DNA from: Oceanimonas doudoroffii
GTDB lineage: Bacteria > Pseudomonadota > Gammaproteobacteria > Enterobacterales > Aeromonadaceae
Direction: 5' to 3'
DNA length: 64,000 nt
Assembly (NCBI RefSeq): GCF_002242685.1
Contig: NZ_NBIM01000001.1
Span: forward strand, 1,054,001-1,118,000
Part shown: piece by piece, positions 63,778 to 64,000 of the stretch
Layout: the number at the start of each line of letters is the position of its first letter
Position numbering within the stretch: position 1 is the first letter of the stretch
The notes under the pieces: model-generated
Database searches by the model: none
Told to the model about the DNA's origin: nothing
Seen by the model: only the letters and a program-made list of their open reading frames with translations
Made by a program: the position numbers and the translations under genes

Positions 63778-63801
63778 ACGCCATGGCTCATGCCATGGCG
63801 T
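63778..63801. other. Perfect 10-bp hairpin between ectB and ectC
   Basis: ACGCCATGGC, loop TCAT, GCCATGGCGT. It has no T run, so it is probably an mRNA processing or stability element between the two ectoine genes rather than a terminator. Confidence 0.6.
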
Positions 63802-63836
63802 TGATGGTTCTGACTTCCCGCCTTAGCGGTAATGAC

Positions 63837-64000
63837 TCAGGACGCCTTTTTCAGACGCTTGGCGGCCACGTCGACAATGGCCTGCTCCAGCCAGTCAAGG
63901 CCCTGGGTCAGCTCGGCTTCGGTGATGATCAGCGGGCACAGGCACTTGACCACTTCGTCATCGGGGCCGGCGGTTTCAATCACCAGGCCCAGCTCAAAGG
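63837..64000 (-). CDS. ectB: Diaminobutyrate-2-oxoglutarate transaminase, C-terminal end only
   Basis: The last 54 codons of a gene that begins beyond the right edge. The translated end includes GLVIETAGPDDEVVKCLCP and TEAELTQGLDWLEQAI, matching the C-terminus of EctB, which makes diaminobutyrate from aspartate semialdehyde. The gene lies just before ectC on the same strand, and ectA would be expected further upstream. Confidence 0.93.
   Translation of the reverse strand, partial: FELGLVIETAGPDDEVVKCLCPLIITEAELTQGLDWLEQAIVDVAAKRLKKAS

Overview
The window looks like a chromosomal segment of a GC-rich, marine or halotolerant gammaproteobacterium. Housekeeping proteins (GyrA, NrdA/NrdB/YfaE, SerC, HisC, AroA, UbiG, RecBCD, HrpA, RplY, SlyB, PpiC, YegD, a CsrD/MshH-like protein) are of gammaproteobacterial type. 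A polyhydroxybutyrate operon and an ectoine operon with its own aspartokinase suggest an Oceanimonas/Zobellella-like member of the Aeromonadales. The genus is an inference from gene content only.

Layout. 1-2180: phaB-phaA-phasin (minus strand, phasin cut by the window edge). 3009-3445: a promoter, four identical tRNA-Asn genes in 90-bp units and a terminator. 3624-6461: a CsrD-like protein, an unknown protein and a LiuR-type MerR regulator. 6513-10712: serC-hisC-aroA, with a 576-bp repeat-filled gap between serC and hisC. 10847-14985: gyrA, divergent from ubiG and a MupP/Gph-like phosphatase. 15140-19120: nrdA-nrdB-yfaE behind a promoter with a DnaA box and three NrdR-like boxes. 19124-26227: a DUF1496 protein, a 29-residue basic protein, a lipoprotein, an AarF-type kinase, a CBSx4-PAS-GGDEF-EAL protein and an ABC exporter. 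26285-28192: an anti-sigma/ECF sigma/DUF3455 module. 28301-37313: recC-recB-recD with 4-bp overlaps.

37535-47173 holds a BCCT osmolyte transporter, an MscS channel paired with a degenerate P-loop protein, small membrane proteins (GlpM, DUF3087, DoxX), a sterol-desaturase-family enzyme, three small enzymes and a soluble PAS chemoreceptor. 47310-48577 is a MarR regulator plus ferric-siderophore reductase pair with two palindromic operators on its promoter. 48661-51540 carries yegD, a DUF302 protein and a visibly AT-richer DJ-1/PfpI gene beside an IS3-family relic. 51814-56090 is rplY and hrpA. 56586-61345 holds a 27-residue peptide, slyB, an MFS transporter, an unknown membrane protein, a YbjD-like OLD nuclease and ppiC. 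61530-64000 is the 3' part of an ectoine operon (ectB end, ectC, ectoine-type aspartokinase).

The most unusual signal is a dispersed element of about 225 bp with two copies, at 9381-9604 and 63091-63315 in opposite orientation. Each sits in a gap inside an amino-acid-related gene series (serC/hisC and ectC/ask). The copies are roughly 85 percent identical by eye. A 12-bp helix is preserved through three compensated base-pair changes and one wobble change, which points to selection on nucleic-acid structure. A second candidate is the MscS partner gene at 40194-41177, which resembles a STAND/AAA protein that has lost its Walker A lysine. No CRISPR array, prophage or complete insertion sequence was seen.
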